64,000 bases of DNA from Planococcus circulans (GCF_020023385.1 NZ_JAIQCL010000002.1:124001-188000), one strand, 5' to 3'; shown: positions 52,093-61,409, counted from the first letter of the stretch. Translations and numbers: made by a program. Notes: generated from the letters alone by a model not told the origin.

Positions 52093-52740
52093 ATGACATT
52101 GATTCTTGCAAATGAATTGATAAAGACGTTTGAGGTAAGTGCTAAATTCTACTATTCTGAGGTGAATGGGGAGAAGTTCCTTATGCGACGGGAAGCAAAA
52201 ATCGTGCGGATCGGCCATGAACAGGAAGAAATCGATTCGGTGGTTGTCATGATTAATCCGGGAAGCTGTAAACCCGCTGGTGCAGTGACAAGTTCGAGTG
52301 CAAAAGAAGCAACTTTGATGGCCGCTAAACCCGATCAAACCCAGTACCAATTAATGAACCTGATGGAGCGGAAAGCTTGGAATGTCTTGGTCATTGTTAA
52401 CCTGTCTGATATTTGTGAGGGCAATATGAGCAATTTCCGCAACATCGAAAGAAAGTTCCAAGAAGCTAATCAAACTCACTCCATTTTTCAAGATGAAAAT
52501 GTGCAAGATTGTCAGACCTTACTTTCTAGTGCGAAATATGTGATATTTGCTTGGGGTGAATCGACGACTGCGAAAAGACTGTCTGAGCAATTTGGACTTT
52601 TTAAAGACGGCAAAGCCACTATTGATTACAGCCATATGAAAGCATGGATCCATTCTGAAAGGGGTTTCCCTAGACATCCGAAACCTGCTACTTCAGTAAA
52701 CAAAGTCATTTGGCTGGATACGATGGAGACCTTGTTATAA
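52093..52740 (+). CDS. DUF1643-like protein
   Basis: 215 aa. The DUF1643 pattern is visible in order: VVVMINPGSCKP, then YQLMNLMERKAWNVLVIVNLSDICEGN, then YVIFAWGESTTAKRL, ending GFPRHPKPA. The family is widespread near mobile and defence genes with unknown biochemistry. It is cytosolic. ATG 52093 lies 8 nt after AAAGGAG; the GTG at 52084 is less likely. Confidence 0.78.
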   Translation: MTLILANELIKTFEVSAKFYYSEVNGEKFLMRREAKIVRIGHEQEEIDSVVVMINPGSCKPAGAVTSSSAKEATLMAAKPDQTQYQLMNLMERKAWNVLVIVNLSDICEGNMSNFRNIERKFQEANQTHSIFQDENVQDCQTLLSSAKYVIFAWGESTTAKRLSEQFGLFKDGKATIDYSHMKAWIHSERGFPRHPKPATSVNKVIWLDTMETLL

Positions 52741-53069
52741 CTTGTACTCTCTGGTTAATGAGTATTGTAAATTACTCTGAACTGGGAGAAAGTGATACTG
52801 GGTAGTAATTTGTATCTGTTTAATCAAGCTAGGAGCTTGGATGGAAAAAATTAAAGCCTTATCAAATACTATGGGTGATACGCAAATCATTAATGGAACC
52901 TAGTAATGGAGTATGTGGCTTTATTTAAATTTAAAAGACTCCTTCAAGGAGAGTCTAAATTAATACATATAAAATAAATAGGCAATATATCATCATTGCC
53001 GTATACTAAGTAGGTATTAAGAAATGTTTTGAAGTAATTTATGATTCAACAACAAAAGAGGAGCAGAAA
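52741..53069. other. Gene-poor interval
   Basis: No convincing gene. A 20-codon ORF (MEKIKALSNTMGDTQIINGT, 52841-52903) has AGGAG 5 nt upstream but ends in TAG-TAA and looks like a gene fragment. A short hairpin (AGACTCC/GGAGAGTCT) lies at about 52937-52957. The promoter of the next gene must be near 52980-53050. Confidence 0.5.
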
Positions 53070-53924
53070 ATGAGTTATTTATTAGGGGCGATGGGTTTCC
53101 TAGGTTTACTAACAGGATTAATATTATTTATATCATCAATTTTTACTGAAATTCCTAAAAAGCTTGGAGGAATTGTTGCAGTCATTGGGTTCGTATTTAT
53201 TAACCTGAGCAATTTTCCTAAAGGTTCTTTATACGGAGTATTTGGTTTTTGGGCAATAGTAGTTGGCTTCTTAATGTTAATTATATATTTAGCACGCGAA
53301 AAACCAGTGAAAAACTCAATTATTGTTATTGTAATAGGTTTCATTAGCTTTTTTGGGGCTGTTTCAACATCTCCTGAGACAACTAATGATACAGAAGAAA
53401 CTACCGTAGAGTCAGTTGAAGCGCAAGAAAAAGTCGATAAAGCTGAAGAAGTAGTTTCTGAAGAGATAATTGAAGAAACAGAAGAAGTTAGTAGAGAGAC
53501 AACGGATGAAAAAGAAGAACCTGTCGAGGACGTTATCGGAATTGGAGATGCAATTGTGATCGACGATGTACATTATGTAATTAATGAAGTGACAAATGCC
53601 AATAATGTAGGGGGAGAATATGGCAAAGAAGCAATATCTCAGTTCACTATTGTTAATTTAACAGTGCAGAATGAACAAAATGAGGCTATTAAAGTGGATA
53701 GCGATCAATTTCAACTTGTATCAGGCGAACGTACTTATGAAGCTAGTGGATCTGCAGGAATATATGCAAATAAGGATTATGATTTCTTCTATACTGAAAT
53801 CAATCCTGGAGTTGCGTTGACTGGCAATATCGTCTTTGATGTTCCGGCTGATCTTAAAAATTTAGAATTACACATACAAAATGATCTTTGGGGCAATAAG
53901 ACTGGAATAGTTTATCTTCAATAA
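53070..53924 (+). CDS. Membrane-anchored DUF4352-like protein
   Basis: 284 aa. Three N-terminal membrane helices (about 3-24, 30-47 and 54-75) plus a fourth near 83-103, then an acidic Glu/Thr/Val linker (about 110-155), then a DUF4352-like immunoglobulin-fold domain (about 160-284: VIDDVHYVINEVTNANNVGGEYG...FTIVNLTVQNEQNEAIKVDSDQFQLVSGERTYEASGSAGIYANKDYDFFYTEINPGVALTGNIVFDVP). DUF4352 is usually extracellular. Fusion to a four-helix membrane base instead of a lipobox is less usual. AGAGGAG ribosome site. Confidence 0.8.
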   Translation: MSYLLGAMGFLGLLTGLILFISSIFTEIPKKLGGIVAVIGFVFINLSNFPKGSLYGVFGFWAIVVGFLMLIIYLAREKPVKNSIIVIVIGFISFFGAVSTSPETTNDTEETTVESVEAQEKVDKAEEVVSEEIIEETEEVSRETTDEKEEPVEDVIGIGDAIVIDDVHYVINEVTNANNVGGEYGKEAISQFTIVNLTVQNEQNEAIKVDSDQFQLVSGERTYEASGSAGIYANKDYDFFYTEINPGVALTGNIVFDVPADLKNLELHIQNDLWGNKTGIVYLQ

Positions 53925-54036
53925 ATCGGATTTGTTTTTTCAAAAGCGGTATTTGTCCGTAGAAAAGTCTAAGCATTTCAAACTTTATAAGGAAAACTAT
54001 ATCGAATTTAATATATAAGAAAGAGGAGGACAATTT

Positions 54037-54204
54037 ATGAAAGCAATATCGATATCATTAATAACAATTGGGGTTATTGGACTTTTACTATCTTCTTTTA
54101 TGTTTGGAGATATTGGAATTGCGGCGGCTATAGGTTCGATTACAGCAATTTTAACAGGAGTTGGGTTTAATATAATTAATAAGAAAATTAGAGTAGCTAA
54201 TTAG
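54037..54204 (+). CDS. Small two-helix membrane protein (55 aa)
   Basis: MKAISISLITIGVIGLLLSS starts helix 1; IGIAAAIGSITAILTGVGFNI is helix 2; the tail is NKKIRVAN. GAGGAGG lies 6 nt before the ATG. Followed by a shared terminator. Function unknown. Confidence 0.72.
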   Translation: MKAISISLITIGVIGLLLSSFMFGDIGIAAAIGSITAILTGVGFNIINKKIRVAN

Positions 54205-54237
54205 AAAGTGTTTTGATGCCATATTTAAAATTCAAAT

Positions 54238-54272
54238 CAAAAAAACTGACCATTAAGAGGCCAGTTTTTTTG
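54238..54272. terminator. Bidirectional terminator
   Basis: AAACTGACC/GGCCAGTTT stem (one mismatch) with A-run and T-run flanks, between convergent genes. Confidence 0.8.
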
Positions 54273-54986
54273 TTACTCAAAAGAATATTCAACCGTTTGT
54301 TCACCAGTAATATCCTCATAAGTATCTCCGTTCATAGTGTAACCATAGATTAATTTTATGCTATTGATATCAGGGTTTTTTAAAATAAAACCATCTACAT
54401 AATCTTTCTTTACCTCACCTATAAATTCGGAATCCATATCTGCGTCATCTATTAAAATATCCTTCATTTGACCATCGATTTGTTCGCCTTGATCGGTTGT
54501 TATATTCATTAAGTCGTACCATTGAATATTTTGATCGGCAGTGTTCTCAGCTTGATATGTCACTTGTACATAAGTAAATCCATCTTTCACTTGACTAATA
54601 TCTGCATCAGCTTGCCAAGTTAATGATTCAGCAAAATCAGGGTGTACATCAGTCATTTCAAGTACTTTGATACCTTGAACAGTAACTTTTAAAGGAGCTA
54701 TATCGACAGTTTCATTTACATTAATAATCTTCTTTAATTCGACCGTGCCTACTTCAGAAGTGGCTGTTTGGCCCACTTCATCTAAAATAGTATTTCCACT
54801 TTCGTCAGTTTTAGGTTCTGAAACCTCAGATTTTTCAGTAGGTTCTTCCGCATTTTTAGAAACTTGTTCAGCTGGTGTAGCTTCTTCACTAGTTTGTTCT
54901 GCACTTTCGTCCGTCGTTTCTCCACAAGCTGATAATAACAAACTAGCCATGATAGCTAACATAATAAATTTGTTTTTACTTAGCAT
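54273..54986 (-). CDS. Hypothetical lipoprotein, DUF4352-like C-terminal domain
   Basis: 237 aa. Lipobox LLSAC, an acidic Glu/Thr/Ser linker (about 22-85), then a beta-rich domain (VDIAPLKVTVQGIKVLEMTDVHPDF...GFTYVQVTYQAENTADQNIQWYDLMNITTDQGEQ) with the 'conditional-strand, then xxVTYxxxN' pattern of DUF4352-type domains. Exported and membrane-anchored. AAGGAGGG 6 nt before the ATG. No partner gene in its transcript. Confidence 0.78.
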   Translation of the reverse strand: MLSKNKFIMLAIMASLLLSACGETTDESAEQTSEEATPAEQVSKNAEEPTEKSEVSEPKTDESGNTILDEVGQTATSEVGTVELKKIINVNETVDIAPLKVTVQGIKVLEMTDVHPDFAESLTWQADADISQVKDGFTYVQVTYQAENTADQNIQWYDLMNITTDQGEQIDGQMKDILIDDADMDSEFIGEVKKDYVDGFILKNPDINSIKLIYGYTMNGDTYEDITGEQTVEYSFE

Positions 54987-55270
54987 AAGAACCCTCCTTG
55001 TAATAATTGTAATAATTTAATTGTAATTGCAAAAAAAAGCTATTACAAGTGTTTGTGGGTATTTTTGTAATAAATTTGTAAAGAGTAGTTAAAACTAATT
55101 AACGCAGTAAAATATCCGGAATTTTTTATTATCTTTAAATTATTTCCTTGTGTTGGACACAATTTGAGACAGATAACAATATTGGTGGCGACACACACTG
55201 ATTAGCCCCCTTACAAAAAAGGTATAGTGTAGGAATTATTACATAAATAATGAATACAAGGGTTGGGCAG

Positions 55271-55636
55271 GTGGAGGAAAAAAAGCTGGCACTGCAGGAG
55301 AAAGAGCTTGATTGGATCAATGCTTCAAGAACCCTGGGGAGTCACCCGATCAAAATCATATTTTCACAGATGATGCCGAACTTGGTGGGTATCATCATCG
55401 TAAACGGAACATGATCACTCGCTGCAAATATTGGCATAGAGTCAGGGCTGCCTTTCCTCGGCTTCGATTTCCCTGAAGACTACCCGTCTCTTAGAACATT
55501 GCTTTCTTATGCGATTCAGACCCAGACACTGAAGCACAGATGGTGGGTATGGCTGCCGGCAGCATTGAGGATCTATGTGTACGTAACATCGGCGAACATT
55601 ACGCTGTGCAGGGGATGCGAGACAAAGACAGGCTGA
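55271..55636 (+). pseudogene. Remnant of OppC/DppC-type peptide ABC permease
   Basis: Reads EKELDWINASRTLGSHPIKI then IFSQMMPNLVGIIIVNGT, TGA, SLAANIGIESGLPFLGFDFP, then EDYPSLRTLLSYAIQTQTLK and WWVWLPAALRIYVYVTSANI. This is the C-terminal third of an OppC-family permease, including the EAA-type loop, in one frame broken by a TGA at about 55409. N-terminal two thirds absent, no ribosome site. The flanking 54987-55270 and 55637-55880 stretches show nothing else. Confidence 0.82.
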
Positions 55637-55880
55637 ATACCTCACAAAAGGCGGCAACTCCGATTGTTCCCTTTTATTAAGATATTATTACAAGAATTTA
55701 GTAAATGTCATATAAAAGTAATATTATTATTGTTTTTCAGAAAATTGTGATAGCATTATTTTAGGAGTTTCATATTTTTAGTTAGGACTTGAAAGTCTTA
55801 ACCATTTTTTTACTGGATTTCAGGGGGAATGAACTTCAATATACATTCAGATTACTATTTTAGAAAGGGGAGGGAAAACG

Positions 55881-57221
55881 ATGACAAAAGTTTCGTGGTC
55901 AAGATTACTGTTCTTTATAATGCTGATCTTTGTATTGGCTTTGGCAGCATGTGGCAATGATGAAGCTTCAGACGAAGAAGTAACGGATGAGCCGGATGTT
56001 ACAACAGAAGAACCTGCGGAAGAGGATGCTGAAACAGAAGAACCTGCTGACGAGGGCGCTGGGGAAAGTACAGATGGAGAACCTGCAGAAACTGAACCAA
56101 AAGTTACTGAGTTTGAACCAGCATTTCCAGAACAAACAAGAGCACCTGCAGTAGAGACTGAAACAGAACTTAATGAAGAAATTGTTGTTGATGGTCTAGG
56201 CGTATTATGGGGGATGGCAGAGTTTGAGCCAAACCGCTTACTTGTTACGCAAAGAGATACAGCAGAACTTCTTATTGTAAACCTTAATGAGTTCGCTGTT
56301 TCAGAACCAATCGAAGGGACACCAGAAGTAAATAACTCAGGTCAGGGTGGCTTACTTGATGTAGCCGTTGCACCTGATTTTGACGATTCAAGATTAGTAT
56401 TTTTGACTTTTTCTCAAGATGTTGAAGGTGGTACTGTAACTGCTGTCGGTAAAGGTGTGTTATCAGAAGATGAAGCCTCACTTGAAGATTTTGAAGTAAT
56501 CTTCCAAGCAACACCAGCATATGAAGGTGACTTACACTATGGTGGACGTATTATCTTTGATGAAGACGGCAACCTGTTCTTAACAACTGGTGAACGTTCA
56601 GATGATCCAATTCGCGAACGTGCACAAGACTTGGATGCTTACTTGGGTAAAGTCATTCACATTACACAAGATGGAGAACCAGTAGAGTCGAATCCATTTA
56701 TCGAAGATGAAGATGCACTGGATGGTATTTACAGCTACGGTCACCGTAATATTCAAGGTATAGACTTCCACCCTGAAACAGGAGACTTATGGATTGTTGA
56801 ATTCGGTCCACAAGCTGGGGATGAACTGAATATTGTTGAACCAGGCAATAATTATGGATGGCCGATTGTATCTTATGGTATCGAGTACACGGGTGAATTA
56901 ATCAATGATGGAATTTCAGAACACGAAGCACAAGGCTTTATTGAACCAAGATATTATTGGGATCCAACAAGTGCGCCAAGTGGTAGTTCATTCTATGATA
57001 ACGACGCCATTCCTGAATGGGAGAACAACTTGTTCATCGGTGGTTTAGTGTCGAGCTATATTGCACGTGTCGTTATTGAAGGTGACACCATCGTTGGAGA
57101 AGAACGTCTATTAACTGATAAAGGCGAACGTTTCCGTGATATTCTTGTAACTGAGGATGGCGCGCTTATTGCAAGCACTGATGGCGGTGCGATTTATAAG
57201 ATTACGGCAGCAGGTGAATAA
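55881..57221 (+). CDS. PQQ-type sugar dehydrogenase lipoprotein
   Basis: 446 aa. Lipobox LALAAC, an acidic Glu/Asp/Thr linker to about residue 85, then a soluble-GDH/aldose dehydrogenase six-bladed propeller: LGVLWGMAEFEPNRLLVTQRD, GGLLDVAVAPDFDDSRLVFLTFS, DLHYGGRIIFDEDGNLFLTTGE (His219 is the likely catalytic base), GHRNIQGIDFHPETGDLWIVEFG, GNNYGWP, SGSSFYDND. Family members oxidise aldose sugars with PQQ and Ca2+. Whether this organism makes PQQ is not visible here. GGGGAGGG ribosome site; terminator at 57282. Confidence 0.88.
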   Translation: MTKVSWSRLLFFIMLIFVLALAACGNDEASDEEVTDEPDVTTEEPAEEDAETEEPADEGAGESTDGEPAETEPKVTEFEPAFPEQTRAPAVETETELNEEIVVDGLGVLWGMAEFEPNRLLVTQRDTAELLIVNLNEFAVSEPIEGTPEVNNSGQGGLLDVAVAPDFDDSRLVFLTFSQDVEGGTVTAVGKGVLSEDEASLEDFEVIFQATPAYEGDLHYGGRIIFDEDGNLFLTTGERSDDPIRERAQDLDAYLGKVIHITQDGEPVESNPFIEDEDALDGIYSYGHRNIQGIDFHPETGDLWIVEFGPQAGDELNIVEPGNNYGWPIVSYGIEYTGELINDGISEHEAQGFIEPRYYWDPTSAPSGSSFYDNDAIPEWENNLFIGGLVSSYIARVVIEGDTIVGEERLLTDKGERFRDILVTEDGALIASTDGGAIYKITAAGE

Positions 57222-57281
57222 AAACGCGCCCCTGTGTCAAAAAGGATTGAGTTCATTAACTACAACTGCATGAAGAATAAG

Positions 57282-57321
57282 CCGTATCTCGCAGCCTCAA
57301 AGGTTAACGGATACGGCTTTC
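57282..57321 (+). terminator. Terminator of dehydrogenase gene
   Basis: AAGCCGTATC/GATACGGCTT perfect 10-bp stem. Confidence 0.75.
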
Positions 57322-57342
57322 GTATGTTGATCTAAGAAGTAA

Positions 57343-57461
57343 TTGACTTTGATGAAGCACTTAATGCTGTTCAGACTTCCATAAGCAGTATATCTGGGAC
57401 CATCGATCAGGTTTCCGCCGACTCATATAAACAAGATAGACATTATTCAATCGTGGATTAA
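57343..57461 (+). pseudogene. Possible chemotaxis-receptor fragment
   Basis: One frame reads VIDFDEALNAVQTSISSISG then TIDQVSADSYKQD. This heptad pattern looks like the signalling helix of a methyl-accepting chemotaxis protein. It is only ~33 codons, with no start. The rest of 57222-57628 holds no gene. Confidence 0.35.
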
Positions 57462-57628
57462 CTATACCTAATTCTTTCATACCTTCAAACTCATCGCGTA
57501 TAGAACGAAGTCCCAACAAAATTTATTAAATGAACTAAATATTCTAATATTTTTAATCTTTTGACTAGAAATCGAACGTAGGTTCTGTTATATTAAATGC
57601 ATACCACTATGGAATGAGGTGTATTTCG

Positions 57629-57955
57629 ATGGTGCTTGCAATCAAAGAAGTGAACGGATTTGAAAAAGGAAAGAAATATACGAAGGAACTTGAGTTTGTT
57701 TCTTGCTTTGAAAACGACGAATATCGAGTAATCGCTTTAATAGATAGAGATGGCCATGTTTTTTATTGGACAACTACAGAAGATTCGCTTGAATATCGAA
57801 ACTTCCGCAAAAAAGCTACTTACACATTTAAAGTTAGCTATATTTCTACAATAGTCGGTCCTTCCAGACCTAAGGTCATTATTGCTGAATTGAATGATGT
57901 AACAGCTGAAAACGGCATGTATGGTAAGGCAGCGCACTATAAATTAAATGCTTAA
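57629..57955 (+). CDS. Hypothetical protein (108 aa)
   Basis: MVLAIKEVNGFEKGKKYTKELEFVSCFENDEYRVIALIDRDGHVFYWTTTEDS...YTFKVSYISTIVGPSRPKVIIAELNDVT. A compact, soluble, probably all-beta (OB-like) domain; no signal peptide. GAGGTG 8 nt before ATG 57629 decides the start over the ATG at 57614. No family recognised. A strong terminator follows. Confidence 0.68.
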   Translation: MVLAIKEVNGFEKGKKYTKELEFVSCFENDEYRVIALIDRDGHVFYWTTTEDSLEYRNFRKKATYTFKVSYISTIVGPSRPKVIIAELNDVTAENGMYGKAAHYKLNA

Positions 57956-57970
57956 TATATATTTGTAAGA

Positions 57971-58025
57971 AGAGGCTAGAGGAATGATCCCATCATGGGT
58001 TCATGCCTCCAGCCTCCTTTTTTAT
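57971..58025. terminator. Long bidirectional terminator
   Basis: GAGGCTAGAGGAATGATCCC pairs with GGGTTCATGCCTCCAGCCTC (a few mismatches), T7 tail. Separates convergent genes. Confidence 0.82.
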
Positions 58026-58032
58026 TTCTGTT

Positions 58033-59562
58033 TCACTCCGCTCCAAAAGCCACAATCCCATAAGTCTCCAAATACATTTTCAACACACGTAGCCACTGCT
58101 TTTCAGTCGCAAGCCCCACATGCCCGTCCGGTCGAATCAGGTACAGCGCATCTTGCTTGAATCCTGCGTCTTTCATTCTAGCTTCCCAGGCAAACTCATG
58201 GAGCTGGAGCGACTGCGAGCGGGCAAAGTCGATGAGCTCGGGCTGCGCTTTGCCGTATATATGAATTTGCCAATCGACGGAGCGCAGCGGCGAAAAATTA
58301 TCGCCTTTGTCAGTTTCGATCCACGGCAAGCGCATGCCGCCGTAGACTTTGCCGGCTTTGCCTTTGCTCAAGTGGCTGTTGCGATAATTGATGTGGATTT
58401 GAGACAAGAACTTAAATGCATTTTTTGAGGGGAAGGAAAATTTGAATACCGACGGCAAGACGTAAGGTACGGCATACTCCCGCAGCAACGTGCCGGGCAG
58501 TTTTTGATTGACAATCGTTTGGAACGCTTTGTCGGTCGTCGCAATCAACCGGCGCGCAAAGGCGATGCGCTCTTGTTCGTAGGTGCTCAATATTTTAGGA
58601 GCGGCTTTTCCTTGAACCACCGCTGCGAGTTTCCACCCCAAATTGATGGCGTCCCCAATGCCGGTGTTCATGCCTTGTCCGCCGGTCGGGCTGTGCAGGT
58701 GGCCGGCGTCACCCAGGATAAAGATGCGCCCTTTGGCAAATCGCTCGCTGACGCGGTTATGGACGCGATAGGTCGAAAACCAATTGACCTTGGCCGCGCT
58801 CACGCGGATTTTGTTTTCAATGTAATTGGTGATTTCATGGTACTCGACATCGGTGTGCTCGTTGAATTCCTCGGGCACAATGCCAAGGATTCGTTTAGTG
58901 TTGGCGTTGCGGACGTTCATATACAGCATAAAGCCGTCATTGTCCATGTACATGTCCATCTTTTCCATATCGTCTACCGGCTGCTCCGTTTCGATATCAG
59001 CGACAAAGAATAATTGCTTGTACGTACCGCCGGGAAAGTCGAATCCCAGTCCTTTTCGGACCATGCTGCCGGCCCCGTCGCATCCGCATAAATAGGCAAA
59101 TTCCGCTGTTTCTGCTGGCTGTCCTTGTTGCTGCATCACGGCGTTCACGCCAACTCCTGTGTCTTCAAAAGAAAGCAAAGAAGTGTTCCATTCGACTTCG
59201 ATGCCGATTTTACTTAATTCGTCGACGAGAATTTCTTCGTGTTCGTCCTGCGGCAAACTCAGGATAAACGGAAACGGACTCAGCCCTTTGCCCAACTCAT
59301 GGAATTTCACTGTGGCTCTCACTCGTTTGCCGTCGCTGACATCCAGCGACAAAATCGGATGGCCCCGCTTGATGTTGCGTTCGGCCAGGCCCAGTTGCTC
59401 GTACTGTTCCAATATGCGCGCATGCACGGCGAGCGCCCGTGACGCTGTGCCGGTTCCTGCGTTTTTATCGATGATCCGAAACGGCACGCCTTGACGCGCC
59501 AGGCTATAGGCAAGAGCCAGTCCAGTGGGGCCAGCTCCGACGATTAAGATTTGTGGGTTCAT
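58033..59562 (-). CDS. FAD-dependent aromatic-type monooxygenase (UbiH/PheA family)
   Basis: 509 aa. Motif 1 ILIVGAGPTGLALAYSLARQG (FAD ADP-binding), motif 2 around YLCGCDGAGSMVRKGLGFDFPGGTY, motif 3 GDAGHLHSPTGGQGMNTGIGDAINLGWKLA (FAD ribityl). A C-terminal thioredoxin-like tail (DKGDNFSPLRSVDWQIHIYG...LYLIRPDGHVGLATE) is typical of phenol/3-HPP hydroxylase-type enzymes. Substrate unknown; no ring-cleavage genes nearby. AGGAGG 8 nt before the ATG. Monocistronic. Confidence 0.92.
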   Translation of the reverse strand: MNPQILIVGAGPTGLALAYSLARQGVPFRIIDKNAGTGTASRALAVHARILEQYEQLGLAERNIKRGHPILSLDVSDGKRVRATVKFHELGKGLSPFPFILSLPQDEHEEILVDELSKIGIEVEWNTSLLSFEDTGVGVNAVMQQQGQPAETAEFAYLCGCDGAGSMVRKGLGFDFPGGTYKQLFFVADIETEQPVDDMEKMDMYMDNDGFMLYMNVRNANTKRILGIVPEEFNEHTDVEYHEITNYIENKIRVSAAKVNWFSTYRVHNRVSERFAKGRIFILGDAGHLHSPTGGQGMNTGIGDAINLGWKLAAVVQGKAAPKILSTYEQERIAFARRLIATTDKAFQTIVNQKLPGTLLREYAVPYVLPSVFKFSFPSKNAFKFLSQIHINYRNSHLSKGKAGKVYGGMRLPWIETDKGDNFSPLRSVDWQIHIYGKAQPELIDFARSQSLQLHEFAWEARMKDAGFKQDALYLIRPDGHVGLATEKQWLRVLKMYLETYGIVAFGAE

Positions 59563-59839
59563 CCTAGAGACCTCCTAATGATTAACACGCCTGCTGATCG
59601 CTTCAGTTTCAAGTGTCGTGTAAAGCTAAAAAATCGAGTATAGGAAAAGTTCTTATAAGAAAAAAGCAGGTGATACCGAATCGAAAAGATCTTGTACAGC
59701 TACTATATCCTTAATCGACCCATTTCAAGCAAAAAAAGTGTCCCGTGCAAGAAACAATTTTAAGCGATTCTGACCATACACTCCAAGTTAAACACGAAGC
59801 AATCAGCGGGACGTGATAGAATAACAGGTAGTGGATTAG

Positions 59840-59914
59840 AAAATACAGTATGACCTTGCCTGGCAGAAAGTGCAGCATTCATGGTTGATAGATGAGTTGA
59901 AAGGAATGGGATAA
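59840..59914 (+). other. ORF tail repeated before two unrelated genes (copy 1)
   Basis: The frame ending at TAA 59912-59914 reads KIQYDLAWQKVQHSWLIDEL then KGMG. The same terminal peptide (WMIAELKGMG-stop) precedes the NCS2 gene at 63022-63054, and in both cases CAAA then the ATG of the next gene follows. No start is present in either copy. The rest of 59563-59839 shows no gene. Confidence 0.45.
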
Positions 59915-59918
59915 CAAA

Positions 59919-60374
59919 ATGAACAAAACCGTAGAACAAAAAATGAACGAGATGACAGAAGTGTTTAACAGGTTGCCGAATTGCCGGATTGAAACCGATG
60001 AGGCCGGCCGGATATTGATCTTGAGCGATAACCCGGTTCCTTGGAGTGGCGCACTTGAGAAGAAGGACGCGCACTCGGCGTATAAAATTGGGTCCATTAC
60101 GCCTCATAAAGCGGCGCTCGGACTGTATATTGATTTCCCGCATAATCATATAGAGATCGATCGAGTAGACGACATCATCGATCCCGAATTTACATTGACT
60201 TATTATGAGCCAGGCACCAAGACATCCACAGTGAAAAGCTGGTGGAGATTCCGATCGGACGAGAAATTCGACAGCATCCACCTGGTTCTGAGAAAAACAG
60301 AACTGGAATTGTATGATTTCAAGAGAGAAGAATGGGTACGGTTGATGGAAGAGATTACGGCTGTTCATAAATGA
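59919..60374 (+). CDS. Hypothetical cytosolic protein (151 aa)
   Basis: Starts MNKTVEQKMNEMTEVFNRLPNC; the core is beta-rich (CRIETDEAGRILILSDNPVPWSG, HNHIEIDRVDDIIDPEFTLTYYEPGTKTSTVKSWWRFRSDEKF). The HNHIEID stretch is reminiscent of small enzymes of the LOV/PAS or DUF type, but I assign no family. GAAAGGAATGGG acts as ribosome site. Its initiation region and first five codons are shared with the truncated permease gene at 63059. Confidence 0.68.
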   Translation: MNKTVEQKMNEMTEVFNRLPNCRIETDEAGRILILSDNPVPWSGALEKKDAHSAYKIGSITPHKAALGLYIDFPHNHIEIDRVDDIIDPEFTLTYYEPGTKTSTVKSWWRFRSDEKFDSIHLVLRKTELELYDFKREEWVRLMEEITAVHK

Positions 60375-60482
60375 TTGATGACATAGCCCACTGAGGGAAC
60401 TCCTAGAACCAAATCAGCGTTTCCTCTAAAGACCTGATTGTAAAAAATGTCCCGTATGTAAGTATCACTTCTTTTAAAAAAG

Positions 60483-60536
60483 AAAAAGAGCTATGCTGAA
60501 AAGTCATTTTCATGACCCTTCGACATAGCTTTATTT
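60483..60536. terminator. Bidirectional terminator
   Basis: AAAGAGCTATGCTGAA pairs with TTCGACATAGCTTT and an inner stem GTCAT/ATGAC. It closes the SDR operon from the minus strand. Confidence 0.8.
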
Positions 60537-60552
60537 AACTTCATCTGGTTTG

Positions 60553-61284
60553 TTATTGTGCCCCCAGTCCTCCATCTATGACGAACTCGGCACCAGTGGA
60601 ATAACTGGATTCATCTGAAGCAAGATAGACGACGATATTCGTTACTTCATCGGGTTCACCCGCACGACGAAGCGGGAAGCTCGCTTCGAGTTCCGGTGTG
60701 ACAAGCCCCTCTGTCATAGCTGTTTTGATAAAGCCGGGATGTACCGAGTTAACGCGGATGCCATATTGTCCAAGTTCCAAAGCAGCTGCTTTTGTCATTC
60801 CGCGTACAGCGAATTTTGAAGCGGTGTAAGCAATTTTCTGCTGAGCTCCAATGATGCCAGCCAACGAAGAAATATTGACGATTGAGCCACCGCCATTTTT
60901 TCGCATGGAAGTTGTAGCATGCTTCATGCCCAAGAAGACCGAAAGTTGGTTGACATCGATAACTTTTTGATAAGAAGCGGTTTCCACTTTTTCAATTTCT
61001 TCGGCCGGCAAGTCGATCCCAGCGTTGTTGACCAATACATCCAATGGACCGAATGTTTCTTCAGTATGTTGGATTACATCTTTCCAGTCCTGTTCGTTTG
61101 ATACATCCTGTTTGAAGAAGCTAACGTTTTCGCTGAATTGACTTTCAAGTTGTTTACCTGCTTCTTCCGAAATATCCGTGAATACCACTTTTGCCCCTTC
61201 AGCTGCCAATCTGCGTACACCTGTTTCTCCCATACCGCGAGCACCGCCAGTGATCAAAATAACTTTACCTTCTAATCTGTTCAT
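60553..61284 (-). CDS. Short-chain dehydrogenase/reductase 1
   Basis: 243 aa classical SDR: cofactor motif TGGARGMGE (11-19), Asp in FTDISEE favouring NAD(H), NNAG, catalytic Ser in NISSLAG and YTASK (Tyr-x-x-x-Lys), and a C-terminal Gly-rich end VIDGGLGAQ. The C-terminus GGxxAQ resembles cyclohexanol/3-alpha-hydroxysteroid-type SDRs, but substrate cannot be read. Second gene of the minus-strand SDR operon, 125 bp after SDR 2; AGGAGGAG ribosome site. Confidence 0.9.
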   Translation of the reverse strand: MNRLEGKVILITGGARGMGETGVRRLAAEGAKVVFTDISEEAGKQLESQFSENVSFFKQDVSNEQDWKDVIQHTEETFGPLDVLVNNAGIDLPAEEIEKVETASYQKVIDVNQLSVFLGMKHATTSMRKNGGGSIVNISSLAGIIGAQQKIAYTASKFAVRGMTKAAALELGQYGIRVNSVHPGFIKTAMTEGLVTPELEASFPLRRAGEPDEVTNIVVYLASDESSYSTGAEFVIDGGLGAQ

Positions 61285-61409
61285 TTAAATTTCTCCTCCT
61301 TCATTTTTAATTTTGGAAGCAATAATAGATCTTCTCCTTTAGGTAGGAGTCCAAAGAAGGAAATAGGTTTAACCGAGTTTGACCATGCACTGCGTTTAGT
61401 TAAAAGTTG

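Noticed and set aside
44294-55411. UGA read as tryptophan
   Set aside because: Three decayed frames (44.3, 45.3 and 55.4 kb) are interrupted by TGA, in one or more cases where Trp is expected, but all lie in otherwise broken gene remnants and intact genes end normally at TGA. G-to-A decay explains it.
57450-57560. Minus-strand coding fragment (GLRSIRDEFEGMKELGIVNP)
   Set aside because: Short, no start or ribosome site, and no recognisable family; probably chance.
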